In this document: positions 34,919 through 43,755 of the stretch, one piece after another | Position numbering within the stretch: the stretch's first letter is position 1 | Layout of the letters: each line of letters starts with the position of its first letter | From: Anthopleura xanthogrammica | Lineage: Eukaryota; Cnidaria; Anthozoa; Actiniaria; Actiniidae | Length of the DNA: 64,000 nt | NCBI GenBank assembly: GCA_964019055.1 | Contig: OZ025214.1 | Coordinates: 11,049,101 to 11,113,100, forward strand | Direction: 5' to 3' | Made by a program: the position numbers and the translations under genes | Notes under the pieces: generated by a model | Databases searched by the model: none | Told to the model about the DNA's origin: nothing | Seen by the model: only the letters and a program-made list of their open reading frames with translations

Positions 34919-35460
34919 ACGTGTGTACATTTTGTAAGCTTTAGGTCTTTATCAGTGAATTTGTAATGAGAGAAATCTTTATATAAAATGTGTTCTCCCC
35001 TTTAGTTTTCGCTTAATGTAGCGCATAGTCTTTGCCCAACTAAAGTAAATCTAAACAGTTTTAACTCCTTTGATAATTGTGATAAAGATAAATATACTGT
35101 AGTATATTTAATATACTGTAGTATATTTAAGAATCTTCTAAAGGCTTTTTTACTCCGACGAAGGACTAGCGTCCGAAACGTCAGTAAGTGATCTTTCTTG
35201 TTTTTTACGGTGTAAAATTTAACTTTTTATCACAACTGTTTCATTAGAAACACAGACGCAGCCCACACTAGCTTACCGCTAGTTATCATCTCCTTTGATA
35301 ATTGATGAATGAGAGATGTCACCGTACAGGAGAAAATAGTATGCAAAGTGGGCTCCTTTAGTTCATGGGATATATCTTCCATCTTTTGGAAATGATATAT
35401 GTTCATTGTAATTTGCCGTCACAGAAACGAGAGCAGATCAGTGTCGCGTTTCCAGTTATC
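34919..35460. other. Intergenic DNA
   Basis: Contains a short direct repeat ACTGTAGTATATTTAA (35096-35130). Nothing coding. Confidence 0.4.
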
Positions 35461-35742
35461 TTATATATCGTGAAAATCAGTCCACTTGATGACATTACCC
35501 TCGGCTGTAGAACATTTGATTGCAAGGGTTGATACCTCGCTTGCTGTCAGCACCTTGTCCCACACGTTAACACTCGCCAGGTTTATTTGGAGAGAGATTA
35601 ACGCTGTCAAAGCCTGTTTTTTTTTATTTTTTATTTTTTTTATGTCACCTTGACTTTTTGATATTCCATCAACGTACATCGTGTACCTGCTGTCTACATT
35701 AGTCCACGTTAGACATATATGATGCCACTGTTCCTCAAACAC
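35461..35742 (-). pseudogene. Pentraxin/LamG-like domain fragment
   Basis: Contains WHHICLTWTN...MYVDG, the first half signature of pentraxin/concanavalin-type domains, and VNVWDKVLTASEV...KCSTAEGNVIKW, the end of such domains. The middle, normally about 60 residues with calcium-binding acids, is replaced by a short lysine-rich stretch from an A/T run. No start or splice context could be set. Most likely a gene fragment. Confidence 0.55.
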
Positions 35743-35804
35743 TAGAGGAAAATGGCGGAAAATGTAAAGAGCACCGACTGACTGACCTAAATATGGATGA
35801 ATTG

Positions 35805-36204
35805 ATATTTAGTAAATAATCCCCTTCTAGAGGCTGGGATATAGGCTGATAATGTCCAAGGGTAAGAAATTGTCCGAAAAAAAAGAACACTTGGCCGATA
35901 ACGAAGGCTTATCCTCGAGAACCCAGGGGTAAAACTCTGTCGCTCGTTTCTCGAAAACAGAAGAAAAACCCTCGGGCACGAAGTCTGTTGGAACTTGTTC
36001 CAGAAGTTGAAATTCCATAATGCGAATATCATAGTGTGTAACGACATTGCATTCTTTGTATAACTATACTTCTGCTGGGGTCGATCAATCAGAAAAGAGA
36101 TGAATTTCCACTTACGGAACAAGTTCCAACAAACTTCGTGCACGGGGGTATTTTCCACTGCTAGCGAGAAACGAGCGACAGGATTCTACTCCTGGGTTCC
36201 CGAT
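35805..36204. mobile_element. MITE-like repeat interrupted by the palindromic Polinton
   Basis: Starts ATTTAGTAAATAATCCCC and shares GGCTGATAATGTCC with 16905 and 50190. An inverted pair (GGAACTTGTTCC... ; AACGAGCGACAGG...CTGGGTTC) runs up to the insertion point. Noncoding. Confidence 0.5.
36199..36204 (+). repeat. Target site duplication CCCGAT, left
   Basis: Directly precedes the AGTAG terminus; same as 50143-50148. Confidence 0.88.
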
Positions 36205-36485
36205 AGTAGATACAGAATGAGAGTTCTACCACAGGATCCTTGCGGATCCTTGTGGATCCTTGTGGATCCACCATTGTGGATCCATGGATTCGATTCCGGA
36301 GATTCCGGATCCACTCGGATGCGTTCGACCGGATCATTAGGATTGTTCCGGACTCGTGCGGACTCATGGATTTTGTTCCGACTCATGGATTGTGAATCCG
36401 TCGAATAAAAATTATTTTATAGCATCCAAAACTGTAAACTTTGGATGTCTTGAGATCACGTTTATTTTTAGACTCAGGTCGATTG
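36205..36485 (+). repeat. Subterminal GGATCC-rich region, left end
   Basis: Repeated GGATCCTTG(C/T)/GGATCCA units and GATTCCGGA pairs within 150 bp of the terminus. Such iterated palindromic words could be protein-binding sites for replication or integration. Confidence 0.55.
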
Positions 36486-36569
36486 CACCACAGCGACATG
36501 AGGATGACGTCATGATTTATTTTATGATTAGGTGAGATGTTGAAGACTATAAATTAAGAGTTTTCCAGG

Positions 36570-36773
36570 ATGGTTTTAGTTATACTTGAGGTGTGCCTGC
36601 TGATGTTACTCACGATCATACCTCTGATTTATTGTCTTGTACAAGATACATTTTACTGCCCTCTGTGGCATATACACGAACTCGTTGACGGTCATTATCT
36701 ACATCAAGATGTCAAGTACGATAGCACAGGGTATCTTATGTGTCGACAATGCGGTGGTTATGGTTGTCACTGA
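36570..36773 (+). CDS. Small membrane protein with Cys/His pairs (left arm)
   Basis: 67 residues from ATG at 36570. A hydrophobic N-terminal segment (about residues 2-24, LVILEVCLLMLLTIIPLIYCLV) is followed by CPLWHIH and a C-terminal CRQCGGYGCH that could bind zinc. It overlaps the next gene by 65 bp in another frame. First ORF from the element end. I do not recognise it; the TM-plus-metal-site layout argues it is real. Confidence 0.5.
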   Translation: MVLVILEVCLLMLLTIIPLIYCLVQDTFYCPLWHIHELVDGHYLHQDVKYDSTGYLMCRQCGGYGCH

Positions 36774-37251
36774 TGAGGTGGAGATGGTCGCGAAAGCAAG
36801 GGTTCGACAACTTCTAGAGTTTTTATACGTTGAACTCTGTCATAGAGCGATGATGGAACTATCCACCAGGGAATGTGAGGGCTGTCTAAGAGAGTGGCTT
36901 AGTCAACGCGACCATGCGTGTATGATGACTAGTGATCATGATGTGTGGACGTTTTTCTTTGACGATGTCAAGAACTCGATTGATTTGACCATGATACGAG
37001 ACTTGTGTATACATTTTGTCCAACTGGTAGATTTACCAATGTCCTCAGAATGGGAGACTTTTGTGTACAACCTCCCAAGTATGAACTCTTGTGTGGCAGA
37101 AATGATAGCAAGTGATATGTCATGGCCCGATAGTCAACATAAGAGAATAATAATGGACTTTGTGACTGACATGTGTGATACCATGCGTAGCAGCCACATC
37201 CTGTCTTCAGAAATATTTAATGAGTTTGTAAACACTATGTTAATGAGTTGA
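36709..37251 (+). CDS. Element accessory protein with CEGC...SQRDHAC motif (left arm)
   Basis: 180 residues from ATG at 36709; the frame upstream is open but begins only with TTG. Central CEGCLREWLSQRDHACMM resembles a Cys/His motif (CxGC...SQxxHxC) I have seen in uncharacterised proteins of Polinton-type elements. The rest is helical with scattered cysteines. The stop lies beside AATAAA. Function unknown. Confidence 0.6.
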   Translation: MSSTIAQGILCVDNAVVMVVTDEVEMVAKARVRQLLEFLYVELCHRAMMELSTRECEGCLREWLSQRDHACMMTSDHDVWTFFFDDVKNSIDLTMIRDLCIHFVQLVDLPMSSEWETFVYNLPSMNSCVAEMIASDMSWPDSQHKRIIMDFVTDMCDTMRSSHILSSEIFNEFVNTMLMS

Positions 37252-37313
37252 ATAAAAGAAATGTTTTTGTAGATCGAGAATCAGTTTCGTGTCTGACTTC
37301 AAGGGAGAAAGAC

Positions 37314-37535
37314 ATGGGTTGTGGGTGTTTGAGCTCTATCCCCAATCTTAACCTTCGAAATATTTTTCGAAAAATTCGTTGTGTCCTCGCATGCTGTGGG
37401 GGGCAAGTAATTATTGAAAACTCTCAGATTGATGGAGAACGACAGGCTCCTGGAAAAACTGTATTACAACCTCAATCAAGCAGGCAGCCTCGGAAGCGTG
37501 GATGCTTTATTCCATGCTGTAAAAAAGAAGAATAA
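37314..37535 (+). CDS. Cys-rich small protein with N-terminal MGCGC, overlapping integrase (left arm)
   Basis: 73 residues from ATG at 37314. Starts MGCGCLSS, a glycine-cysteine start typical of myristoylated/palmitoylated proteins. Another cysteine cluster lies in the middle (CVLACCGG) and a third near the end (RGCFIPCCKKEE), with basic residues around. The last 104 bp overlap the integrase start in another frame. Coding status is inferred from start context, composition and compact layout. Confidence 0.45.
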   Translation: MGCGCLSSIPNLNLRNIFRKIRCVLACCGGQVIIENSQIDGERQAPGKTVLQPQSSRQPRKRGCFIPCCKKEE

Positions 37536-38511
37536 GAAAGTCACTAAGAAAGAAGTTCAAGAATGGTTAAGAGGTCGGAGAGTGTATTCTCTTCACCGAC
37601 CGGCTATTAAACATTTCCGTAGAAATCGTGTACTAGTTGGGTCAATCGACTCTGTATGGGAGCTGGATCTGATCGATATGCAATCACTTAAGAAATACAA
37701 TAGCAATTACAGATACCTGCTTACCTGTATTGATGTGCTGTCAAAGTATGCATGGGTTGTTCCAATTAAGAATAAAAGTGCTCCAACTCTAGTGGATGCA
37801 TTCAAGCAAATATTAAGTGATTCAGAGCAACGTCAACCAACCAAAGTCCACACGGATCGCGGGAGTGAATTTACGAATCGATTGTTCCAGTCGTTTTTAA
37901 AAGAAAAGAACATCGAATCTTACCACACTTTCAACGATGTAAAGGCCAGTATCGTGGAGCGTTTTAACCGTTCGATTCAGCAACGAATATATCGCTACTT
38001 TACATGGAAAGGAACACTGAAATATATAGATGTATTACCTGATATTGTTGATGCATACAATAACTCGTATCATAGGAGTATTAAGAGAGCACCAGTGTCA
38101 GTAAACAAGAATAATGAAAATGAAGTGTGGAAAACTTTGTACGGAAACACATTGATGAGGAGACCACCCTATAAATTTATAGTGGGAGACCAAGTACGAA
38201 TTTCCAAGAACAAGAAACTCTTTGAGAAGGGATACTTGCCTAATTGGAGTGAAGAAATTTTTACTATTTCAAAGCGAATCCCTCGAAATCCTCCAGTATA
38301 TAAGTTGAGAGAATTTGACGGGGATGTACTAGAAGGAACGTTTTATGAGCAAGAACTACAAAGAGTTAAGACCAAGGGAGAGGAAGAAGTTTATAAGATA
38401 GAGAAGATATTAAGAACACGTAAACGCGGTGGAAATAAGGAGTATTTTGTAAAATGGTTAGGGTACCCAGAGAAGTATAATAGCTGGGTCTTGAGTAGTG
38501 ATATTGAATAA
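37432..38511 (+). CDS. Polinton integrase (rve fold) with C-terminal chromodomain (left arm)
   Basis: 359 residues from ATG at 37432. Retroviral-type integrase core with catalytic candidates D79 (WELDLID), D142 (HTDRGSEF) and E176 (SIVERFN), spaced 33 residues between the last two. A basic region and beta-rich C-terminal part follow, then a chromodomain-like end (about 312-359: EEEVYKIEKIL..., EYFVKWLGY...NSWV), which may guide insertion to marked chromatin. It would join element DNA to host DNA, giving the 6-bp duplications seen. The stop is inside AATAAA. Intact in both arms. Confidence 0.93.
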   Translation: MENDRLLEKLYYNLNQAGSLGSVDALFHAVKKKNKKVTKKEVQEWLRGRRVYSLHRPAIKHFRRNRVLVGSIDSVWELDLIDMQSLKKYNSNYRYLLTCIDVLSKYAWVVPIKNKSAPTLVDAFKQILSDSEQRQPTKVHTDRGSEFTNRLFQSFLKEKNIESYHTFNDVKASIVERFNRSIQQRIYRYFTWKGTLKYIDVLPDIVDAYNNSYHRSIKRAPVSVNKNNENEVWKTLYGNTLMRRPPYKFIVGDQVRISKNKKLFEKGYLPNWSEEIFTISKRIPRNPPVYKLREFDGDVLEGTFYEQELQRVKTKGEEEVYKIEKILRTRKRGGNKEYFVKWLGYPEKYNSWVLSSDIE

Positions 38512-38566
38512 AGATTATAAGACCTAACGCATTGTGTGTCTTGTGTTCATTTGACGATCAACCAAT

Positions 38567-39319
38567 ATGAGTACGGGTCAATTTTATATTACTCTCCCGA
38601 GTAATAGTTCCATGGATGTATATCCAAATAACACTCTAGCTGAATATAGAGTGAAACTTCCCGAGCGTATGGATTTAGTAGGGGCTTGGGAAGTAGGGCT
38701 TGCCTCCATAACATTCCCCCACACCTGGTTTAACATTGTTTATGAGGATCAAAGTTTTTATTACGATGAGGGTACTGGACTATGGTCAGTAAGCAGGATT
38801 CCGATAGGCTATTACACGTCAGTCACTGATGTCATTAACAGTATAAATAAAGCAATCACAGACGAGGGAATAACAGGCATCTCCCTCAAGTTAGATAATC
38901 GATCTCAGAAAGTCACAGTGACGTTAGGTACTGGAAAGAAGTTGAGTTTCGAAAATTATCTAGGAGTGATCTTAGGATTTGGAAGTGATATCATCCTAGA
39001 CAAGACGACCGAAGCACCCTTTGTGAGTGATTTGAATATTGGTCTTCAATCACTTTATGTTTATTTAAACATCATCGAAAGCCAAGTGGTGGGTGATACC
39101 AGAGCTCCTCTATTGCGCATTATTCCGGCTCGAGGCAAAGACGGAGAAATCATAACGATCGAATATGACAATCCTCAATATCTCCCTCTGGCCACCAAAG
39201 AATTTGAGACTATGGAGATCCTTATAACGGATGACACGGGGAAAAAAGTCCCATTTGAACGTGGACGCGTGGTGATAACATTGAGTTTTAGACTTCATCG
39301 ATCACCTTATTTTCGATAA
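38567..39319 (+). CDS. Probable Polinton minor capsid (penton-type) protein (left arm)
   Basis: 250 residues from ATG at 38567. Opens QFYITLPSNSSMDVYPNNT and then LVGAWEVGLASITFP, a strongly conserved start I know from uncharacterised proteins encoded near Polinton capsid genes in cnidarians. Mostly beta-rich with no TM segment, compatible with a jelly-roll penton. Sits between integrase and core protein, one base before the next ATG. Minor capsid assignment is from family context and has not been shown directly. Confidence 0.65.
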   Translation: MSTGQFYITLPSNSSMDVYPNNTLAEYRVKLPERMDLVGAWEVGLASITFPHTWFNIVYEDQSFYYDEGTGLWSVSRIPIGYYTSVTDVINSINKAITDEGITGISLKLDNRSQKVTVTLGTGKKLSFENYLGVILGFGSDIILDKTTEAPFVSDLNIGLQSLYVYLNIIESQVVGDTRAPLLRIIPARGKDGEIITIEYDNPQYLPLATKEFETMEILITDDTGKKVPFERGRVVITLSFRLHRSPYFR

Positions 39320-39320
39320 C

Positions 39321-39730
39321 ATGAGAAAACAGCAAGGAGGACACATGATGGTGTTTCACGGTGAACCTTTTCAGAAAGGATATGGACTTGGTTCTTTTTT
39401 CCAATCCCTAGCAAGAAAAGCCTTACCATTATTACGAGAAGGTGTCAAAACGGCAGGCAAAGCAGCCCTCAGCCAGGGGCTAATATTGCAAGAGATGTTT
39501 TGGCTGGGAATAATTTGAAAGATTCTACCAAGGCAAGGTTACAGCAAACGGCGCAGACTATGAAAAAACGAGCCTTCGATAAGATCACCTCCCAAGTTGG
39601 AAGCGGTAGATCGAGACGAAAAAAGACTTTAAAACGAAAGACTTCGCAGAAAAAGATCACTTCACCTCCGACTTGCAAAGCGAAAAGAGCTAAGATAGTT
39701 CTCGCGAGCAAAGACATTTTCGGACGTTAG
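39321..39730 (+). pseudogene. Basic core protein gene, frameshifted (left arm)
   Basis: ATG at 39321 follows the upstream stop by one base. The frame is lost near 39473-39476, where this arm is one base shorter than the right arm. It ends early at 39518, and the rest of the coding sequence continues in another frame to 39730. The intact copy is at 46385-46795. Confidence 0.8.
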
Positions 39731-39731
39731 G

Positions 39732-41063
39732 ATGGCATTCGTACACCCTCACTCCACTCCGTGCACGAAAAGTGAATTGGATTTGTTTACGATACCACCT
39801 ACCCAAGTTGTTGTAGATAAGAGTCAGTGGATCGAGTATCAACCCATATCATCCATATCCTCAACGGCACCCATAGAATTTCAAGTAACGGGGTCAGAAA
39901 ATTACCTTGACTTAGCAAAGACCATGTTGTTCATCAAAGTGAAAGTGACCAAGGCTAATGACACGAGTCTCACAACTGATGAAAAAGTTGGACCTGTCAA
40001 TAATTTTTTACAAAGTTTGTTTAAACAAGTGGATGTGTTTCTCAATGGTATTCAAGTAACGCAGTCTACTGGAACGTACAGTTACAAAGGCGTACTCGAA
40101 ACGATTTTGAACTATGGTTTGTCAGCCAAGAAGTCCCATCTTACAGCAGGTCTGTATTACAAAGACACAGCGGGAGAGATGGATGAAACAGACCCAACAT
40201 CGGGTGGAGCCAATGTCGGACTCAAGACACGCTATTCCCTTACTCAGAAAAGTTATATCGTGGATTTATGGGGCCCCCTACACTGTGACATGCTCTTCAG
40301 CGATCGCCTTCTCCTAAATCATGTCGATGTGACTATAAAACTAAACCCTAACAGCCCGGCGTTCGCTTTGATGTCAGGAGAAACGAACCCCAATTACAAG
40401 ATTGCGATTCAAAGTGCCAACCTGAAAGTTCGTGCTGTGAAAGTAAGCCCAGTCTTACAACTTCAGCACCTGAACGAGTTAAAGAAAGGAATGAGCGCCA
40501 TATACCCAATACGGAGGACAGATTGTAAGACATACACCATACCCACAGGCAACCCATCGATACATAAAGGAGATATATTTAATGGTCTGGTACCTAAACG
40601 TGTGGTGTTAGCGATGGTGGATTCTGATGCGTTTAATGGAAGTTTTATCAAAAATCCTTACAATTTCCAGCTGTATGGAGCCACGTCCATCAGCCTAACC
40701 ACCGACGGAGAACAGATACCCTTCAAACCCATTACTTTAAAACTCGCAAGAGCTGGTGAAATGAACTTCATGGAAGCGTATCAGACCTTATTTTCAGGAA
40801 CGGGTAGACTGTTTGCAGATTCTGGTATAGATATCGAAAGACAAGATTACAACAAAGGTTATGCCATCCTGGTCTTTAATTTAACCCCAGATCTCTGCGG
40901 TTCTTCAACACATTTAAATCAGAAACTGAAGGGAAACGTATCCTTAGAAGTACAGTTCAGCACAGGCCTACCCAACGCAGTCAACCTCATCGTATACGGA
41001 GAATTTGAATCCACAGTCGAGATTGACTTTGCACGTCACGTGACCTTTGACTACTCAGCATGA
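39732..41063 (+). CDS. Polinton major capsid protein (double jelly-roll, F54H12.2-like) (left arm)
   Basis: 443 residues from ATG at 39732. Contains SELDLFTIPPTQ, KSQWIEYQPISSIS and LSTGLPNAVNLIVYGEF-type blocks known from 'F54H12.2-like' proteins, which correspond to Polinton/adintovirus hexons. Beta-rich, no TM segment. Forms the icosahedral shell by homology. The stop overlaps the protease start (ATGA). Intact in both arms, with no difference that changes the protein. Confidence 0.85.
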   Translation: MAFVHPHSTPCTKSELDLFTIPPTQVVVDKSQWIEYQPISSISSTAPIEFQVTGSENYLDLAKTMLFIKVKVTKANDTSLTTDEKVGPVNNFLQSLFKQVDVFLNGIQVTQSTGTYSYKGVLETILNYGLSAKKSHLTAGLYYKDTAGEMDETDPTSGGANVGLKTRYSLTQKSYIVDLWGPLHCDMLFSDRLLLNHVDVTIKLNPNSPAFALMSGETNPNYKIAIQSANLKVRAVKVSPVLQLQHLNELKKGMSAIYPIRRTDCKTYTIPTGNPSIHKGDIFNGLVPKRVVLAMVDSDAFNGSFIKNPYNFQLYGATSISLTTDGEQIPFKPITLKLARAGEMNFMEAYQTLFSGTGRLFADSGIDIERQDYNKGYAILVFNLTPDLCGSSTHLNQKLKGNVSLEVQFSTGLPNAVNLIVYGEFESTVEIDFARHVTFDYSA

Positions 41064-41515
41064 ACACTGGACAGATAAAAGACATTATTAAGAAAGACCT
41101 TATTACTAGAAGAAAGTTTGGAGGCGTGTTTGCTGTAAATCGCCTTCCACATTCCGTAGACTTTTACCCATGCGGTTACATAGTAAATACAGACCCGAGT
41201 AACAAACCAGGCAAACACTGGGTAGCCTTTTATTTTATCACCCCAGAACAAGGAGAATTTTTTGATAGTTACGGACACTCTCCCGAATTTTACAGTATTA
41301 CATTTTTGAACTTCCTCGATCGAAACAGTAGGCATTGGAGTTTTAATAATAGAGAACTGCAAAGTACACTGACTGCTGTCTGTGGGGAATATTGTATTTT
41401 TTATTTAATGCATCGAGCACGGGGTGTCAGCATGAGTGACATTGTAAACCTATTTACTTCAGACAAAGTGTGTAACGACCACATGGTCTATGAATTTGTA
41501 ATGAAGCATATGTAA
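41060..41515 (+). CDS. Adenovirus-type maturation cysteine protease (left arm)
   Basis: 151 residues from ATG at 41060, overlapping the capsid stop. Catalytic candidates H53 (GKHWVAFY), D69 (EFFDSYG), Q101 and C112 (CGEYCIFY) follow the order of adenain/Ulp1-like proteases. In relatives it cleaves virion precursors during maturation. Length is short compared with adenain (about 204). AATAAA follows the stop at once. Confidence 0.88.
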   Translation: MNTGQIKDIIKKDLITRRKFGGVFAVNRLPHSVDFYPCGYIVNTDPSNKPGKHWVAFYFITPEQGEFFDSYGHSPEFYSITFLNFLDRNSRHWSFNNRELQSTLTAVCGEYCIFYLMHRARGVSMSDIVNLFTSDKVCNDHMVYEFVMKHM

Positions 41516-41577
41516 CACAATAAACTAAGAAAATAAGTTTTTGAATGATTTATTTGATATATTTCTCGTTTACAATT
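41516..41577. terminator. Convergent 3' ends with poly(A) signals on both strands (left arm)
   Basis: Only 62 bp separate the protease and adaptor stops. AATAAA occurs on the plus strand just after the protease stop and again on the minus strand (complement of TTTATT near 41545). Mirror at 44538-44599. Confidence 0.6.
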
Positions 41578-42363
41578 TTAATAGTCTATCCAGTTTAAAG
41601 TTTTTTTCCCTTTAAGACCTCGTCTCTGTAAAGCGGGAGAAACGGGTCGCTTTCTTGGTCGACTAGGAGGGGTGGGTTGGGGTGATGGTGATGAAGCAGA
41701 AGGGGTCATGGAAGGGAGTCTTCCACCTGCTTTAAACGAAGTCAACAACCGTCTTCGATTCTCGTTTCTCACAAAGTCTTCAGGAGTATTTAATTTCGCC
41801 AGAATCTGGGTAAACTTGTCTCTTCCGGTGGGAGAAAATCCCTTCCTCGTCCTCACGAGGTCATTAATCAAATCAGAAATGCTGGATCCCTTGACTGATT
41901 TTCCCTCCAATGACACCTACTCCTTCTCATCCCATTGAACAGCCTCAGGGGTCTTCTTTATCCAGCGCAATAGCCCCTGAGCTTGACTTCGAAACTTGTT
42001 AGGGACCGTTCCAAGGATCTCTGATTCTGGAACCGATTGTGTTTGGGTTTCCAGTGGAGGCTGCTCCTGTGAGGGTGGCGGTGGGGGTTGGGGTTCCCGT
42101 GGTGTCGCGTCTGTGGCGTGAATTCGTACTGAAGGCACGTAGCTTTCACGCTGCTCTTGTAAATTCAAGTAGCGATGAAATAATTGGTCATGATTCTTGA
42201 TCTTAATCTAGGCTGGCAAGTTTGGATCTTGTAGCGTATTGTTCATTTGTTGGTTGATTGAACTCATCGATTTGACTAGCGGTGAAGTTTGAATATCGTT
42301 TCGTTGTTGAATGATATGCATCACCTCCTCGGGAATTAAATACATTTTCCTACTGTGCTTCAT
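41578..42363 (-). pseudogene. Proline-rich adaptor protein with two in-frame TAG codons (left arm)
   Basis: Mirror of 43752-44537. ATG at 42363 overlaps the stop of the upstream gene. Same two TAGs, at about 42210-42208 and 41919-41917. Faces the protease gene tail to tail with only 62 bp between them. Confidence 0.7.
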
Positions 42364-42695
42364 AATTTCTTTGATATGAGGCTGGCGAGAACGGACAAGA
42401 CTGGTGGTATTAGGAATGGGAGAAAGTTGCCTCCTGTCTGATTCAAAAACTTTCTTTTCTTCGTAATGGACGCCTTTTTATCTACCAAGGCACGCAATAC
42501 TCTCTTGTAACGCTTAAGTTTTTTCTTTTGTTGTTCACTAATGGGCACTACACCTCTTAATACGTTCAAGGTCACTTCACAGATCGCTTTGATTAATTCA
42601 GCGTTACAACACTTGAGAATAGCATGTCGTAATTTCGGGTCAGATTTGGCCAGTACGCGTAGAAAATCTGCGTTGTCTCTCAGTCGACGAGACAT
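42360..42695 (-). CDS. Small basic protein with hydrophobic tail (pX-like) (left arm)
   Basis: 111 residues from ATG at 42695. Basic, helical (CEVTLNVLRGVVPI, KKKLKRYKR), ending in GGNFLPFLIPPVLSVLASLI, a membrane-seeking tail. Homologous to 13094-13414. Probably a core or membrane-active virion protein. Confidence 0.75.
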   Translation of the reverse strand: MSRRLRDNADFLRVLAKSDPKLRHAILKCCNAELIKAICEVTLNVLRGVVPISEQQKKKLKRYKRVLRALVDKKASITKKRKFLNQTGGNFLPFLIPPVLSVLASLISKKL

Positions 42696-42728
42696 TCTCA
42701 AATGATTCGATTAGGCGATGACAGTTGT

Positions 42729-43357
42729 TTAAATACGCTTAACATAAGCCGCTTGTTGCTCATCTGGAAAGATCGAGGTACGAAGTCGAATTTTTTCCGC
42801 AGTTGAAGGGTGTAAGTCGAAGACTAAGTACCCATAGGGGTGTTGGATAGCATCTTCATAACTTTCCATCACGTATTTCGTAGAGCGGGGAAAAGCTTGT
42901 CTTGCTAGTATGGAGACTCCTAAAGAATCTCTAGGGTGTTTGAAAGTCACGATATAGTGGGTATTCAGAGAAATCGTCCTCGAATGTTTTCCCGGTGGAA
43001 AAAGATTTTGAACTAAAAATAATGTGGAAATATTGTGGTGATGACAACCTTTGGTGATAACATTCACCATTGTATCTTTACTCGTACTTTCGTTCATGAG
43101 GTCATCCAGAACGAGGACACCAGCTGTGTTATCAAACAGTGGATAAATATCTTCCGGAAATCCTTGGATAAATTGAATGTTAGGGATTTCTCTTTCCATC
43201 GCTAAGAACCGCGGTTGAAACTCGCCGTAGCAATACACAATCTTTTGGATCGGTTGATTGAACATCTCATTCACATTTCGTAAAAGTTTTTCAGTCCAAT
43301 AGGTTTTTCCAGAAAACGTCGGACCACATACTTGAATGTCGATCTTTCCAGATGAGC
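42729..43357 (-). pseudogene. Packaging ATPase, N-terminally truncated at the palindrome spacer
   Basis: Single copy, lying in the spacer and the inner left arm. It has Walker A GPTFSGKT (43325-43302), Walker B GVLVLDDLMN (about 43121-43092) and a C-terminus ending at 42729 within the arm. Upstream of IDIQVC the sequence turns into reverse-complemented ATPase 3' end and soon hits a stop, so the natural N-terminus (a zinc finger and lead-in of about 65 residues in the 14079-15599 homologue) is missing. Closely related in core to that ATPase. Without a proper start it is likely inactive unless a GTG (43274) or other start is used, which would lose Walker A. Confidence 0.8.
42777..43338. other. 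Asymmetric spacer of the palindrome (562 bp)
   Basis: The only unmirrored DNA between the arms; filled by the ATPase core on the minus strand. Arm identity stops at GATCGA|G versus GATCGA|C. Confidence 0.9.
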
Positions 43358-43419
43358 AACAAGCGGCTTATGTTAAGCGTATTTAAACAACTGTCATCGC
43401 CTAATCGAATCATTTGAGA

Positions 43420-43755
43420 ATGTCTCGTCGACTGAGAGACAACGCAGATTTTCTACGCGTACTGGCCAAATCTGACCCGAAATTACGACATGCTATTCTC
43501 AAGTGTTGTAACGCTGAATTAATCAAAGCGATCTGTGAAGTGACCTTGAACGTATTAAGAGGTGTAGTGCCCATTAGTGAACAACAAAAGAAAAAACTTA
43601 AGCGTTACAAGAGAGTATTGCGTGCCTTGGTAGATAAAAAGGCGTCCATTACGAAGAAAAGAAAGTTTTTGAATCAGACAGGAGGCAACTTTCTCCCATT
43701 CCTAATACCACCAGTCTTGTCCGTTCTCGCCAGCCTCATATCAAAGAAATTATGA
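43420..43755 (+). CDS. Small basic protein with hydrophobic tail (pX-like) (right arm)
   Basis: Identical protein to 42360-42695, 111 residues. ATG at 43420 lies about 80 bp from the spacer edge. Its stop TGA overlaps the next ATG (ATGA at 43752), implying coupled translation. Confidence 0.75.
   Translation: MSRRLRDNADFLRVLAKSDPKLRHAILKCCNAELIKAICEVTLNVLRGVVPISEQQKKKLKRYKRVLRALVDKKASITKKRKFLNQTGGNFLPFLIPPVLSVLASLISKKL

Larger units (their letters stand above)
36205..42776 (+). repeat. Left arm of the palindrome
   Basis: 6572 bp, mirrored by 43339-50142. Mirror sum is 86115 inside 39475, 86116 outside it, and 86347 at the tips. Confidence 0.92.

Noticed and set aside
40114..40651. Additional ORFs inside the capsid gene
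   Set aside because: Shadow frames of the capsid gene with no features of their own.
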